A stretch of 52,376 nt of DNA, taken from assembly GCA_017551665.1 (NCBI GenBank), contig JAFZLB010000108.1:1-52376 (forward strand). Direction: 5' to 3'. The notes below the pieces were generated by a model. That model was not told the origin of the DNA and did no database searches. It saw only the letters and a program-made list of their open reading frames with translations. The translations under genes and the position numbers were made by a program. The stretch is from Lachnospiraceae bacterium (lineage in GTDB: Bacteria; Bacillota; Clostridia; Lachnospirales; Lachnospiraceae). Below, one piece after another: positions 17,215-26,172 of the stretch. Position 1 is the first letter of the stretch, and each line of letters begins with the position of its first letter.

Positions 17215-18309
17215 TCAGTCGGAGCTGACCTCCGGCAAAAATGCCCCCGGCATCGGAGTCCCGCTCAGCGGGATGTGGAAGAACTGGTTCTCCGTGCCGA
17301 ACATTTTATAATACAGATAATTGCTTGTCAGGTGCAGGGCGGTGTACGCGCCGTTCAGCAGCTGCTCGTTTCCGCTGCCGTCGAGGCGCACGCGGTAGAG
17401 CCCCGGCGACGGAGCTTCCTGCGTATCGTAATAAATATGCGTGCCGTTTAAGTTATAGCAGTCCGCGCCGTAGGGCGTCAGCGTTTCCAGCGAGCCCGTC
17501 GTCACATGATAGCGGCAGACCTTGTAGCCGTCCGCGGCATTTAAGAAATACACATAAGGTGCCTGCACGATGGGCTGATAGACATTGCTCTGGAACACGG
17601 CGCGGGAAGATGCCGGTTCGGCTTCCACGTTGAGCTGGTACAGGCTGTAACCCGTCTGCAGGCTGTTGTAATAAATCATGCCGTTTTCGTAAGAGGCGGG
17701 ATTGATGCGTTCGTTGAAAAAGCTGGGCGTGTTGCCGTAGCCGGTGCGCCCCTGCTTTGTGGTGCTGATGCGCTCCAGCGTTCCCAGAGCCTCATCGCCC
17801 ACCTGATAATACAGGTAATTGCCGCCCAGCTGCACGGCGCCGACGCGCACCCGCAGCAGACAGACATTGTACTTGCCGTCGTTGCGCATGCGGTAAATGC
17901 CGTATTCCTCCACGGCGGCCCCGAGTCCCGAGGAGACGGATTTTGTGTGCTCGTCCATCACGAAGTAAAGGAAATTGCCGGCGCTCAGAATGTTGCATAC
18001 GCTGATGGCGGAAAGCTTTTGGTAATTGCTTTCGTTGGCATCCATGGAATAAAGCGTGTTGCTGTCGGAAGGATTGGCGAAGTAGACCTTGCCCTCCGAT
18101 TCACAGAAGTAGCCGCCGTTGTAGATGTTGCCGGGGGTGTTGCCGCGGACGCTCGAGGGATTGTCCGGGACGGAGCGGGAAATAAACTGGAGGGTGGCGA
18201 AAACGCCGACACCGGCGAGAATGAGCAGTATCGAAAGGATAATGATCAGTTTGCGTCCGCCTGACAAATCCGCAGCCTCCTTTCCCGTACAAGCGCTTGC
18301 GCGCTTCAT
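17215..18309 (-). CDS. Membrane-anchored DUF5050-type protein (six-bladed propeller-like repeats)
   Basis: A 364-residue protein with a cytoplasmic basic start, a transmembrane helix near residues 20-43 (KLIIILSILLILAGVGVF) and a large extracytoplasmic domain. The domain is built from repeated units of the type 'NYLYY...G..YR....G', for example NGGYFCESEGKVYFANPSD and TSNYLYYKMFG, typical of DUF5050 proteins that fold as beta-propellers. Function is unknown; related proteins sit on the outer face of the membrane. Start 18309 is chosen because the TATAAT on the minus strand overlaps the alternative ATG at 18318. It heads the pyrBI operon, with 23 nt between them, although no functional link is evident. 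Confidence 0.72.
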   Translation of the reverse strand: MKRASACTGKEAADLSGGRKLIIILSILLILAGVGVFATLQFISRSVPDNPSSVRGNTPGNIYNGGYFCESEGKVYFANPSDSNTLYSMDANESNYQKLSAISVCNILSAGNFLYFVMDEHTKSVSSGLGAAVEEYGIYRMRNDGKYNVCLLRVRVGAVQLGGNYLYYQVGDEALGTLERISTTKQGRTGYGNTPSFFNERINPASYENGMIYYNSLQTGYSLYQLNVEAEPASSRAVFQSNVYQPIVQAPYVYFLNAADGYKVCRYHVTTGSLETLTPYGADCYNLNGTHIYYDTQEAPSPGLYRVRLDGSGNEQLLNGAYTALHLTSNYLYYKMFGTENQFFHIPLSGTPMPGAFLPEVSSD

Positions 18310-18396
18310 ACTCCTCATTATATAGCGAACAGCGGCTTTTTTCAAATCCGAGGCACCCCTTGATAGGAAACGGAAAAATGGTATAAAATAGAAGGC
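18309..18396. promoter_or_regulatory. Divergent promoters giving nearly leaderless mRNAs
   Basis: The minus-strand -10 TATAAT is at 18322-18317, seven nt before the ATG at 18309. The plus-strand extended -10 TGG-TATAAA is at 18379-18387, nine nt before the ATG at 18397. Start sites predicted by usual spacing fall within about three nt of both ATGs. The 87-bp gap holds no other signal I can identify. Confidence 0.55.
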
Positions 18397-19704
18397 ATGA
18401 AACCGGACGAATTGATGATCTTCCGGAAGCTGGCGGATGTGGGGCTGATCGGCGCCATGACGGCCTGCGCCGGAGAAGAGGAAGCGGGCAGCGGAGAGGT
18501 CTTTCGCGAGAGCCTCACCGCCTGTGTCCACGCGCTGATTGCCTTTGCCGCGTCCCAGGGCTTTACGGGCAATCTGTTTCATGCTTTTCTGACGGAGCGT
18601 CTCGTGAATGACGAAAACGCCTTTTCCCTCGCCTGCGAGGGACTGCGCGGGAAGGAAGCGGACAAAACGCTCAGCCCTTCCCTGCGGGCGGCGGCGCTTG
18701 CGGACCTGGAACAGATTGCCGCATGGTACGCCTTTGACTGGGCGGCCTTTGGCGTGCGCGCGCAGATTCCGGCGCTTGCGCATATCGTTGATTTCCGGCA
18801 GGAGACGGAGAACAGCCAGAGTTACAGCCACTCTGTCCGGGACGCCATCGCCGCGCTTTCCCTTGCGCTTGCGGCGGCGAAGGACGCGGAAGCAATGCTG
18901 GAATTGCTGAAGGACTTTTTCCTGCGGTGGGGGGTCGGCAATCTGGGTCTGCACAAGGCCTTCCGCGTGACGGAGGACGCCGCGGGGGCAGGCATTGTCC
19001 CGGTGCGCAACATCCGTCATGTGCAGCTGAAGGATCTCGTCGGCTACGAGGACGCGAAGCATGCCCTCACGGAAAACACGGAGGCCTTCCTTGCGGGCAG
19101 GGGCGCCAACAACTGCCTGCTGTACGGCGACGCCGGCACCGGCAAGTCCAGCAGCATCATGGCCATCACCAACATGTACTTTGCCAAAGGGCTTCGGGTC
19201 ATTGAGCTCTACAAGCACCAGGCCCATCTGCTGCATGCGGTGATAGATCAAATTAAGAATAGAAATTATCGTTTTATCGTTTATATGGATGACCTGAGTT
19301 TTGAGGATTTCGAGACGGATTACAAGTACCTCAAGGCGGTGATCGAAGGCGGGCTGGAAATGCGGCCGGAAAACGTCCTCATTTACGCCACCTCCAACCG
19401 CCGTCATCTCATCCGCGAATCCTTCCGCGACAAGCCGGATATTCTGGACGATGACCTGCACCGGGGCGATACCGTGCAGGAAAAACTCTCCCTGGCCTAT
19501 CGCTTCGGCCGCACGATTTATTTCGGCTCGCCCGGAAAGACGGAGTTTGAGGAGATCGTTCTGGAGCTGGCGAAGCGCGCGGGGCTGAAGACGGATGAGA
19601 AAACACTGCTGGCGGAAGCGTCGCGCTTTGAAATGCGGCACGGCGGCAGAAGCGGACGCACGGCGGCGCAGCTGGTGGAATACCTGAAGGGAATCACGGA
19701 ATAA
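18397..19704 (+). CDS. DUF815-family AAA+ ATPase
   Basis: A 435-residue protein with a ~200-residue N-terminal helical region followed by a AAA+ domain of the DUF815 family. Walker A is GDAGTGKSS near residues 245-253, Walker B is RFIVYMDDLSFE near 290-300 and a sensor-like IYATSNRRHLI follows. The C-terminal lid contains FGRTIYFGSPGKTEF. The family's cellular role is not established. It starts a plus-strand gene array, with its stop one nt before the ppx start, so the two are likely co-transcribed. The ATG lies just behind an extended -10 box, and the GAAGG before it would be largely outside the mRNA. Confidence 0.87.
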   Translation: MKPDELMIFRKLADVGLIGAMTACAGEEEAGSGEVFRESLTACVHALIAFAASQGFTGNLFHAFLTERLVNDENAFSLACEGLRGKEADKTLSPSLRAAALADLEQIAAWYAFDWAAFGVRAQIPALAHIVDFRQETENSQSYSHSVRDAIAALSLALAAAKDAEAMLELLKDFFLRWGVGNLGLHKAFRVTEDAAGAGIVPVRNIRHVQLKDLVGYEDAKHALTENTEAFLAGRGANNCLLYGDAGTGKSSSIMAITNMYFAKGLRVIELYKHQAHLLHAVIDQIKNRNYRFIVYMDDLSFEDFETDYKYLKAVIEGGLEMRPENVLIYATSNRRHLIRESFRDKPDILDDDLHRGDTVQEKLSLAYRFGRTIYFGSPGKTEFEEIVLELAKRAGLKTDEKTLLAEASRFEMRHGGRSGRTAAQLVEYLKGITE

Positions 19705-19705
19705 G

Positions 19706-21262
19706 ATGCAGAAGACAAAGGTATTTGCGGCAATCGATATCGGCAGCTATGAGCTGGCCATGAAGATCTTTGAGCTCTCCGGCACAAAGGGTGTCCGGGA
19801 GTTGGACCATGTCGTCCATCGTCTGGACCTCGGGACGGAGACCTATGCCACGGGGAAAATATCCGCGCACCATGTCCGCGAGATCGTGGAGATTCTCAAA
19901 GAATATCAGGACATCATGCGCGGCTATGAGGTGAAAAACTACCGCGCCGTGGCCACCAGCGCCTTCCGCGAGACGAAGGACAAAGAGATCGTCATGAATC
20001 TGCTGGAGCAGCAGACGGGCGTGGCCGTGCAGGTGCTCAGCAATTCCGAACAGCGCTTCATCAACTACAAGGCCATCGCGTTGCGCGGCGAGCGCTTTCA
20101 TTCCTTCATCGAAAAGCCCACCGCCATCCTGGATCTTGGCGGCGGTTCCATTTAGCTGTCGATCTTTGACAAGGACAAGCTGGTCGCCACCCAGAACATG
20201 CGCCTCGGGATTCTGCGCATGCAGCATCTGCTGCAGCTTTTGGACGCGCCGCCGGAGCAGTACCGGCCGCTTGTCGCGGAGCTGGCGGAGGCCCAGGTGG
20301 AAGCCTTCTGCAAGATGTATCTGCGGGACCGCCGGATGCGCAACCTCATTGTCGTGGATGATTATATCGCGCCTTATCTTCAGACGCACCGCATGGGGAG
20401 CAACGGCGACGGCTTCGCGGAGATCACGGAGTTAAAGCGGATGCTTGCCGCGAGCGAGAAGATGTCCCGCGCGGAGCTGGCGCGGCGGACGGACATGCCG
20501 ATTGAGCGCATTCCGCTGATGCGGATCTCCGCCCTGTTGATTGACTACATCGCGTCCGCGCTCGGTGCGGAAATGCTCTGGGCGCCGGGGGCGACGCTCT
20601 GTGACGGCATTGCCTATGATTATGCCGAAGAGAAAAAATACATCGCCTCCTCCCATGACTTTGACCGCGACATTCTCGCCAGTGCGGCCAGCATGGCCAA
20701 GCGATACATGTGCGGAAAGAAGAAGGCGGAAGCCTTACAGGCGACGGCGCTGAAGCTCTTTGATCTGCTGAAAAAAGAACACGGACTCTCCGGCAGGGAA
20801 AAGCTGCTCTTGCAGATTTGCACGCTGCTGCACGAATGCGGCAGGTTCATCAGCATGCTGAACACGGCGGAGAGCGCCTATCACATCATCATGTCCACGG
20901 AGATGATCGGTCTTTCCCACCGGGAACGCGAGATCGTCGCACAGACGGTGCGCCTGTCCCAACTGCACCGGGACGAGCTTCTGGCACACAGCGCGCGCTT
21001 CGTTTCCGATAAAAGCGAGGATACGCTGCTCGTCGCAAAGCTCTCCGCGATCCTGCAGCTGGCCGGCGGTCTGACAAGGACGCAGGAGCAGAAGGTCGGG
21101 AACATCAAGCTCAAACGCAAGGAACGGGAGCTGGTGATCTCGGTGTCGGAGCAGGTGTCCACGGTGGTGGAACGCGGCTTTTTGAAGGACAGCGCGGCGC
21201 TGTTTACGGAAGTATACGGGATTGAACCGTTTATTCGCAGAAAGGGCACGGACGGGAACTGA
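19706..21262 (+). pseudogene. ppx: Exopolyphosphatase/GppA-type phosphatase with in-frame amber stop
   Basis: The gene would encode about 518 residues: an Ppx/GppA sugar-kinase-fold phosphatase (AAIDIGSYELAMKIFEL at the start, ATSAFRETKD, then the second phosphate loop LDLGGGSI) plus a C-terminal HD domain (LLHECGRFI). A TAG at 20153-20155 interrupts it right after GGGSI, and the same frame continues at once with LSIFDKDKLVATQNMRLG, which is normal family sequence. A single C-to-T change of a CAG Gln codon explains it. No frameshift is present. The downstream part could restart at ATG 20198 but would lack the ATPase-fold N-lobe. It overlaps ppk1 by one nt (TGATG). It could be a real nonsense mutation, readthrough, or a sequence error. 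Confidence 0.85.
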
Positions 21263-23433
21263 TGGCGGGAAAAAAGAAAGCACAGAAAAAGAAGGCGGAG
21301 AAGACCGCGGTTCCGGGGAACGGCAGATGCATCAACCGGGAGCTGTCCTGGCTTCAGTTTAACGGACGCGTACTGGAGGAAGCGAGGGATACGGACAACC
21401 CGCTCTTTGAGCGCGTGAAGTTTCTTGCGATCAGCGCCAGCAACCTCGACGAGTTCGTGATGGTGCGCATGGCTTCGCTCTATGACCTCGAGGACGCGGA
21501 CATCAAGGAGCCGGACATCGCGGGGCTTCTGCCGAAGGAACAGATCGCGAAGGTGACGGAGGCGGTGCATGCCTTTACGGAGGAGCAGTACAATGTCTAC
21601 CGCCGCATGATCCTGCCGGCCCTGCATGCCGCGGGCGTGGAGATTGCGGAGGATCTTTCGGCGCTGTCTGCCGGGGAGCAGGAACGCCTGGACCGCTACT
21701 TTGACGAAGAGGTCTATCCGGTGCTGACGCCGATGGCGGTGGATGCCGCAAGGCCCTTCCCGCTCGTGCGCAACCGCGCGGTGTATATCGGCGCGCTGGT
21801 CAGGGAAAAGAAAAAAGAGCCGGGCGAAACGGATCTTTGTCTCGTGCAGGTGCCGGAGGTGCTGCCCAGGCTCTATGAGGTGAGTGCGAAAAACGCCTCT
21901 CCGCGCCGCTTTGTGCTGTTGGAGGATGTCATCGCGAGACAGCTGGAAAAGCTCTTTTTGAATTACGATATTCTTTGCAGATATCCCTTCCGCGTGCTGC
22001 GCAGCGCGGACTTGGAAATTGACGAGGACGACGCGCCGGACCTTCTCATCGAGATCGAGAACCGGCTGAAGCAGCGCCGCTGGGGCGACGCCTTGCGCAT
22101 GGAGGTACCCTCGGACGCGGACCGGCGTCTGGTGCAGCGTCTGTCGGAGGAGCTGCAGGTGGAAGAGGAGGAGCTGTACCGTTTGAACGGGCCTCCGGAC
22201 CTCACCTTCCTGCAAAAGCTGTACGCCGCCGAGGGCTTTTCGCAGTACAAGGAAAAGCGTTACCGCGCGCCCTGGCCGCATCCGGCCTTCGAAAAGGACG
22301 GCGATATTTTCGAAGAGCTGCGGCAGGGGGATGTGCTGCTGCATCATCCCTATGATTCCTTTTCGCCGGTCGTGCGCTTTATCGAGCAGGCCGCGCAGGA
22401 CGAGCGGGTGCTGGCCATCAAACAGACGCTGTACCGCGTCAGCGCGGATTCTCCCATCATCGCGGCATTGGCCTTTGCGGCGGAGCGCGGCAAGCAGGTC
22501 TTTGTGCTCGTGGAATTGAAGGCGCGTTTTGATGAGGAAAACAACATCGTCTGGGCAAGACGTCTGGAGAAGGCCGGCTGTCACGTGATTTACGGCCTGA
22601 CCGGTTTGAAGACCCACTGCAAGATCACGCTCATTGTCCGTCGCGATGACGACGGCATCCGCAGATACGTGCATCTGGGCACCGGCAATTACAATGATTC
22701 CACGGCGAGGCTGTACACGGATCTCGGCATGTTCACCTGTAAGGAAGCCTACGGCGCGGACGCGACCGCGGTCTTCAACATGCTCTCCGGGTATTCGGAG
22801 CCGCGTGCCTGGAACCGCCTGATTCTCGCGCCGCTCTGGCTGAAGGAACGGCTGCTCTATCTCATCCGCCGCGAGGGAGAGCGGGCGGCGGCGGGAGAGC
22901 CGGCGCACATCATTGCCAAGATGAACGCGCTCTGTCACGCGGAGGTCATTGATGCGCTCTATGCCGCGGCCGCGGCGGGGGCGGAGATTGATCTCATCGT
23001 TCGCGGGATCTGTTCTCTCCGGACGGACCTTCCGGAATGCGAGGGCCGCATCCGCGTGCGCTCCATCGTCGGAAACTTTTTGGAACACAGCCGCGTCTTT
23101 TACTTTGAAAACGGCTATCAGCCGGAGTTGTATCTCGCGAGCGCGGACTGGATGATACGGAACTTGGAGCGCCGCGTGGAAATCATGTTCCCGGTGGAGG
23201 ACGAGGCCCTGCGTGCGGAGGTGAAGCATATTCTGGAAACGGAGCTCGCGGACACGGAGAAGGCGAGGGTGATGCTTGCGGACGGCCGGTACGGCCGCGT
23301 GGATAAGAGGGGTAAGAAGCGGGTGAACGCGCAGCGTCAGTTCTGCGAGGACGCGGCGGCCCGTGCGCGGCATGAGAGCGCAGCGAATACGCGTGTCTTT
23401 CATCCGCGGACGCCGAAGGAAAAAGAGGGCTGA
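21262..23433 (+). CDS. ppk1: Polyphosphate kinase 1
   Basis: A 723-residue PPK1, which reversibly polymerises the gamma-phosphate of ATP into polyphosphate. The four-domain layout is complete: N-terminal CINRELSWLQFNGRVLEEA, head domain, then two phospholipase-D-like domains. The autophosphorylated His lies in RYVHLGTGNYNDSTARLYTD near residue 470, and the second essential His is in VGNFLEHSRVFYF near 609. The C-terminus is basic. It starts within the TGA of the ppx gene, so it is translationally coupled to it. With ppx interrupted, this enzyme may be unopposed unless another exopolyphosphatase exists. Confidence 0.96.
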   Translation: MAGKKKAQKKKAEKTAVPGNGRCINRELSWLQFNGRVLEEARDTDNPLFERVKFLAISASNLDEFVMVRMASLYDLEDADIKEPDIAGLLPKEQIAKVTEAVHAFTEEQYNVYRRMILPALHAAGVEIAEDLSALSAGEQERLDRYFDEEVYPVLTPMAVDAARPFPLVRNRAVYIGALVREKKKEPGETDLCLVQVPEVLPRLYEVSAKNASPRRFVLLEDVIARQLEKLFLNYDILCRYPFRVLRSADLEIDEDDAPDLLIEIENRLKQRRWGDALRMEVPSDADRRLVQRLSEELQVEEEELYRLNGPPDLTFLQKLYAAEGFSQYKEKRYRAPWPHPAFEKDGDIFEELRQGDVLLHHPYDSFSPVVRFIEQAAQDERVLAIKQTLYRVSADSPIIAALAFAAERGKQVFVLVELKARFDEENNIVWARRLEKAGCHVIYGLTGLKTHCKITLIVRRDDDGIRRYVHLGTGNYNDSTARLYTDLGMFTCKEAYGADATAVFNMLSGYSEPRAWNRLILAPLWLKERLLYLIRREGERAAAGEPAHIIAKMNALCHAEVIDALYAAAAAGAEIDLIVRGICSLRTDLPECEGRIRVRSIVGNFLEHSRVFYFENGYQPELYLASADWMIRNLERRVEIMFPVEDEALRAEVKHILETELADTEKARVMLADGRYGRVDKRGKKRVNAQRQFCEDAAARARHESAANTRVFHPRTPKEKEG

Positions 23434-23436
23434 GGA

Positions 23437-23973
23437 ATGAAACAGGTTTTGTTGGTCATTGACATGCAGAAGGATTTTATCGACGGGGCGCTCGGCACGA
23501 AGGAAGCGGAGGCCGTTGTGCCTGCCGTGCTGGCGAAGATCCGCGCCTATGATATCGCGGATGTGTTCGTCACGATGGATCTGCATGAAGAGGATTATCT
23601 GGACACGCAGGAGGGGAAGTTTCTGCCGGTACGTCACTGCATTCGGGGAACGGAAGGGCAGCAGATGCCTTCGGAGCTCGAGGAAGCTTTGCGGGGCGCG
23701 ACCGTCTTTGAGAAAGGCGGCTTCGGCAGCGTGGAACTGATGCAGAAACTCACGGAGCTGAGCGGGCAGGAGGAACTTTCCATAGAGATCGTCGGCCTGT
23801 GCACGGATGTCTGCGTCGTCACGCACGCGCTGATGATGAAGGCCGCCATGCCGTCCGTGCCTGTCAGCGTGGACGCGTCCTGCTGCGCGGGCATTACACC
23901 GGAGGGGCACCGGGACGCGATCGCGACCATGCGCGCCTGTCAGATCATCATCAAGGAAGGGGAGAGCGCATGA
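23437..23973 (+). CDS. Nicotinamidase-like cysteine hydrolase (isochorismatase fold)
   Basis: A 178-residue enzyme of the isochorismatase/nicotinamidase family. The catalytic triad is visible: Asp in VIDMQKDF near residue 9, Lys in FEKGGFGS near 90 and Cys in GLCTDVCVVTHAL near 129. The DLHEEDY and PVRHCIRGTEG segments resemble the metal-binding and substrate region of nicotinamidases, so hydrolysis of nicotinamide to nicotinate in NAD salvage is the best guess. It begins 3 nt after ppk1 and overlaps the PurF-like gene by ATGA. Other amidase substrates are possible. Confidence 0.82.
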   Translation: MKQVLLVIDMQKDFIDGALGTKEAEAVVPAVLAKIRAYDIADVFVTMDLHEEDYLDTQEGKFLPVRHCIRGTEGQQMPSELEEALRGATVFEKGGFGSVELMQKLTELSGQEELSIEIVGLCTDVCVVTHALMMKAAMPSVPVSVDASCCAGITPEGHRDAIATMRACQIIIKEGESA

Positions 23974-25397
23974 GCGGATTTTTTGGCGTTGCGGCAAAGG
24001 AAGACTGTGTCTTCGACCTGTTTTACGGAACGGATTATCATTCCCATCTCGGCACGAAGCGCGCCGGGATGGCGGTGTATGACGCGGAGCGCGGATTTGA
24101 CCGCGCGATTCACAACATTGAAAACACGAACTTCCGGCCCAAGTTTGAGGGTGACGCGAAGCGGATGAAGGGCTGTCTCGGCATCGGCTACATCTCGGAT
24201 TTCGAACCGCAGCCTCTGATCGTGCGCGCGCACCACGGCACCTACGCCATCGCGACGGTCGGCAAGATCAACAATGACGAGGAGCTGGTGCGGATGCTCT
24301 TTCAGGACGGGCACGCGCACTTTATGGAGATGAGCGGCGGCGGCGTCAATCCGACGGAGCTGACGAGCGTGCTCATCAACCGCTGTGATTCCATCGCAGA
24401 GGGCATCCGCTACGCGCAGGAACAGATCCGCGGTTCCATGACGATGCTGGTCATGACGCAGGACGCGGTCTACGCGGCGAGAGACCCGCACGGCCGCACG
24501 CCCGTCGTGATCGGAAAGCGCGAGGGCGCGTATTGCGCCTGCTTTGAGAGCTTTTCCTTTTTCAATTTAGGCTATACGGAGGAGCGGGAGTTGGGCCCCG
24601 GCGAGATCGTGAAGCTGACGCCGGAGGGCGCGGAAACGGTACTCCCCGCAAAGGAAGAAGCGCAGCTGAAGATCTGCACCTTCCTCTGGATTTATTACGG
24701 CTTTCCGGCTTCCTCTTATGAAGGCAGAAACGTGGAGACGGTGCGCAACCGCTGCGGCGCGCTGCAGGCGAAGCGGGACCTTGCGAAGGGCATGCCCGAA
24801 GTCGACAGCGTGGCCGGGGTTCCGGATTCCGGCGTGGCGCATGCCATCGGCTACGCGACGGCCTCGGGCATTCCCTTCCAGCGGCCCTTTGTGAAATACA
24901 CGCATACCTGGCCGCGCTCCTTTATGCCCTCACTTCAGGAAAAACGCGATCTGATCGCAAAGATGAAAATGATTCCCGTGCATGAACTGATCCGGGAAAA
25001 GCGCCTGCTCATGATCGACGATTCCATCGTGCGCGGCACGCAGCTCAAAGAGACCACGCGCTTTCTGTATGAGAACGGCGCGAAGGAGGTGCACATCCGC
25101 ACGGCCTGTCCGCCGCTGCTGTACAGCTGCCCCTATCTGAATTTTTCCCGTTCTTCCTCCGAGATGGAGCTGATCAGCCGCCGCATCATCGAGCGTCTGG
25201 AAGGCAGGAAGACGGCGTCGGAGGAGCTGCTTTCGGATTACGCGGATCCGGACAGCGCACGCTATGAGACCATGGTAAAGGAGATCGGTAAGGAAATGGA
25301 GTTTACCTCCTTAAGCTACAACAGACTGGATGACATGATCGAAGCGGTGGGGCTTTCCCCCTGCCATCTTTGCACCCATTGCTGGAACGGGCACTGA
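23970..25397 (+). CDS. PurF-like glutamine amidotransferase/phosphoribosyltransferase lacking the catalytic Cys
   Basis: A 475-residue amidophosphoribosyltransferase paralogue. The N-terminal Ntn-glutaminase domain begins MSGFFGVAAKEDC, so Ser replaces the nucleophilic Cys that follows the initiator Met in PurF (typically MCGVFG or CGIVG). The phosphoribosyltransferase domain retains the PRPP loop MIDDSIVRGTQLKE near residues 349-362. Cysteines that in the Bacillus-type enzyme hold an iron-sulfur cluster appear kept (KICTFLWIYY, SCPYLNFS, PCHLCTHC). It probably uses ammonia or another amine donor, or has another role, rather than acting as ordinary PurF. ATG 23970 overlaps the preceding stop. 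The frame is open further upstream inside the previous gene but without similarity there. Confidence 0.88.
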   Translation: MSGFFGVAAKEDCVFDLFYGTDYHSHLGTKRAGMAVYDAERGFDRAIHNIENTNFRPKFEGDAKRMKGCLGIGYISDFEPQPLIVRAHHGTYAIATVGKINNDEELVRMLFQDGHAHFMEMSGGGVNPTELTSVLINRCDSIAEGIRYAQEQIRGSMTMLVMTQDAVYAARDPHGRTPVVIGKREGAYCACFESFSFFNLGYTEERELGPGEIVKLTPEGAETVLPAKEEAQLKICTFLWIYYGFPASSYEGRNVETVRNRCGALQAKRDLAKGMPEVDSVAGVPDSGVAHAIGYATASGIPFQRPFVKYTHTWPRSFMPSLQEKRDLIAKMKMIPVHELIREKRLLMIDDSIVRGTQLKETTRFLYENGAKEVHIRTACPPLLYSCPYLNFSRSSSEMELISRRIIERLEGRKTASEELLSDYADPDSARYETMVKEIGKEMEFTSLSYNRLDDMIEAVGLSPCHLCTHCWNGH

Positions 25398-25402
25398 GAA
25401 AC

Positions 25403-26161
25403 ATGCGGATCAGGCCCTCTCTTTCGGAAAAGAAGATCGTGGTGGAGCGGAAGAACCGCTATTTTTCGCTGTCGCGCCACGGGCGTCTCGAGGTCACGGA
25501 CACCGTGGAAAACGGCGCGGAGATCCGGCTGCTCACCGTGAACGGGACGCGGGAATCCGCGACGTTCTTGCGACCGGGTCTGCGCAATCTGCCGGTCTTT
25601 GAGTACATCCGCACCATCGGCGAAATCCTCAGAAAGAACGATTTCATCAAGGACACGCTGCTGATCGGCGGCGCGGGTTTTTCCCTGCCGAAGTTTTACA
25701 TTTCCTTTTTTCCGGGGAAGCGGATGGACGTGGTGGAAAACAATCCGGAGATGCTGGAAATCGCCAAGCGCTTTTTCTTTCTGGATGAGCTCAAGGACAT
25801 CGACGAACACAGCGGCGAAGCGCGGCTTTGCACCTATATCGACGACGGCCTGCACCATGTACAGACGACGGAGCGCAGTTATGATCTGGTGATCAACGAC
25901 GCCTTTGTGGGGCGTGTGGCGGATTCCAATCTCTCGACGGAGCAGGGCATCCGCGCGATTTACGAGCGCCTGCGGCCCGGCGGCCTCTATCTGGTCAATG
26001 CTATCACGGCAAGGGCGGGACAGGGCTCCATGCCGGGCGTGCTGGCCGTGGAGCGAATCAGCCGTGTCTTCGGGAAGGCGGAGATGATTCCCGTGCGGGA
26101 GGATTATCCGCTGCATGAGAGCCAGAACGTCATACTGTACGCAAAGAAAGGGATGTACTGA
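25403..26161 (+). CDS. Spermidine-synthase-like protein
   Basis: A 252-residue protein with a Rossmann methyltransferase-like fold resembling spermidine synthase. LLIGGAGFSLPKFYISFFPGKRMDVVENNPEMLEIAK contains the glycine loop and the acidic residue for the adenosyl ribose, and YDLVINDAF occupies the position of the family's catalytic Asp segment. The N-terminal ~60 residues are beta-rich, as in aminopropyltransferases. No S-adenosylmethionine decarboxylase is nearby, so polyamine synthesis is not established. ATG 25403 lies 5 nt after the PurF-like stop. A TTG at 25370 is a possible alternative that would overlap it. Confidence 0.7.
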   Translation: MRIRPSLSEKKIVVERKNRYFSLSRHGRLEVTDTVENGAEIRLLTVNGTRESATFLRPGLRNLPVFEYIRTIGEILRKNDFIKDTLLIGGAGFSLPKFYISFFPGKRMDVVENNPEMLEIAKRFFFLDELKDIDEHSGEARLCTYIDDGLHHVQTTERSYDLVINDAFVGRVADSNLSTEQGIRAIYERLRPGGLYLVNAITARAGQGSMPGVLAVERISRVFGKAEMIPVREDYPLHESQNVILYAKKGMY

Positions 26162-26172
26162 GGATAGAGAAT

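Noticed and set aside
18319-19641. Upstream extension of the DUF5050 frame across the DUF815 gene
   Set aside because: Open only because it is antisense to a conserved gene; the promoter at 18322-18317 and the signal-anchor both place the start at 18309.
20153-20155. Amber codon as pyrrolysine or recoded amino acid in ppx
   Set aside because: The expected residue is Gln, not a catalytic special residue; trmK ends in TAG, and no recoding element or tRNA is visible in the window.
20881-23997. Very long minus-strand open frame (about 1,000 codons) opposite ppk1
   Set aside because: It is the mirror of a clearly conserved gene in GC-rich DNA; it is His/Arg/Leu-rich with no recognisable domain.
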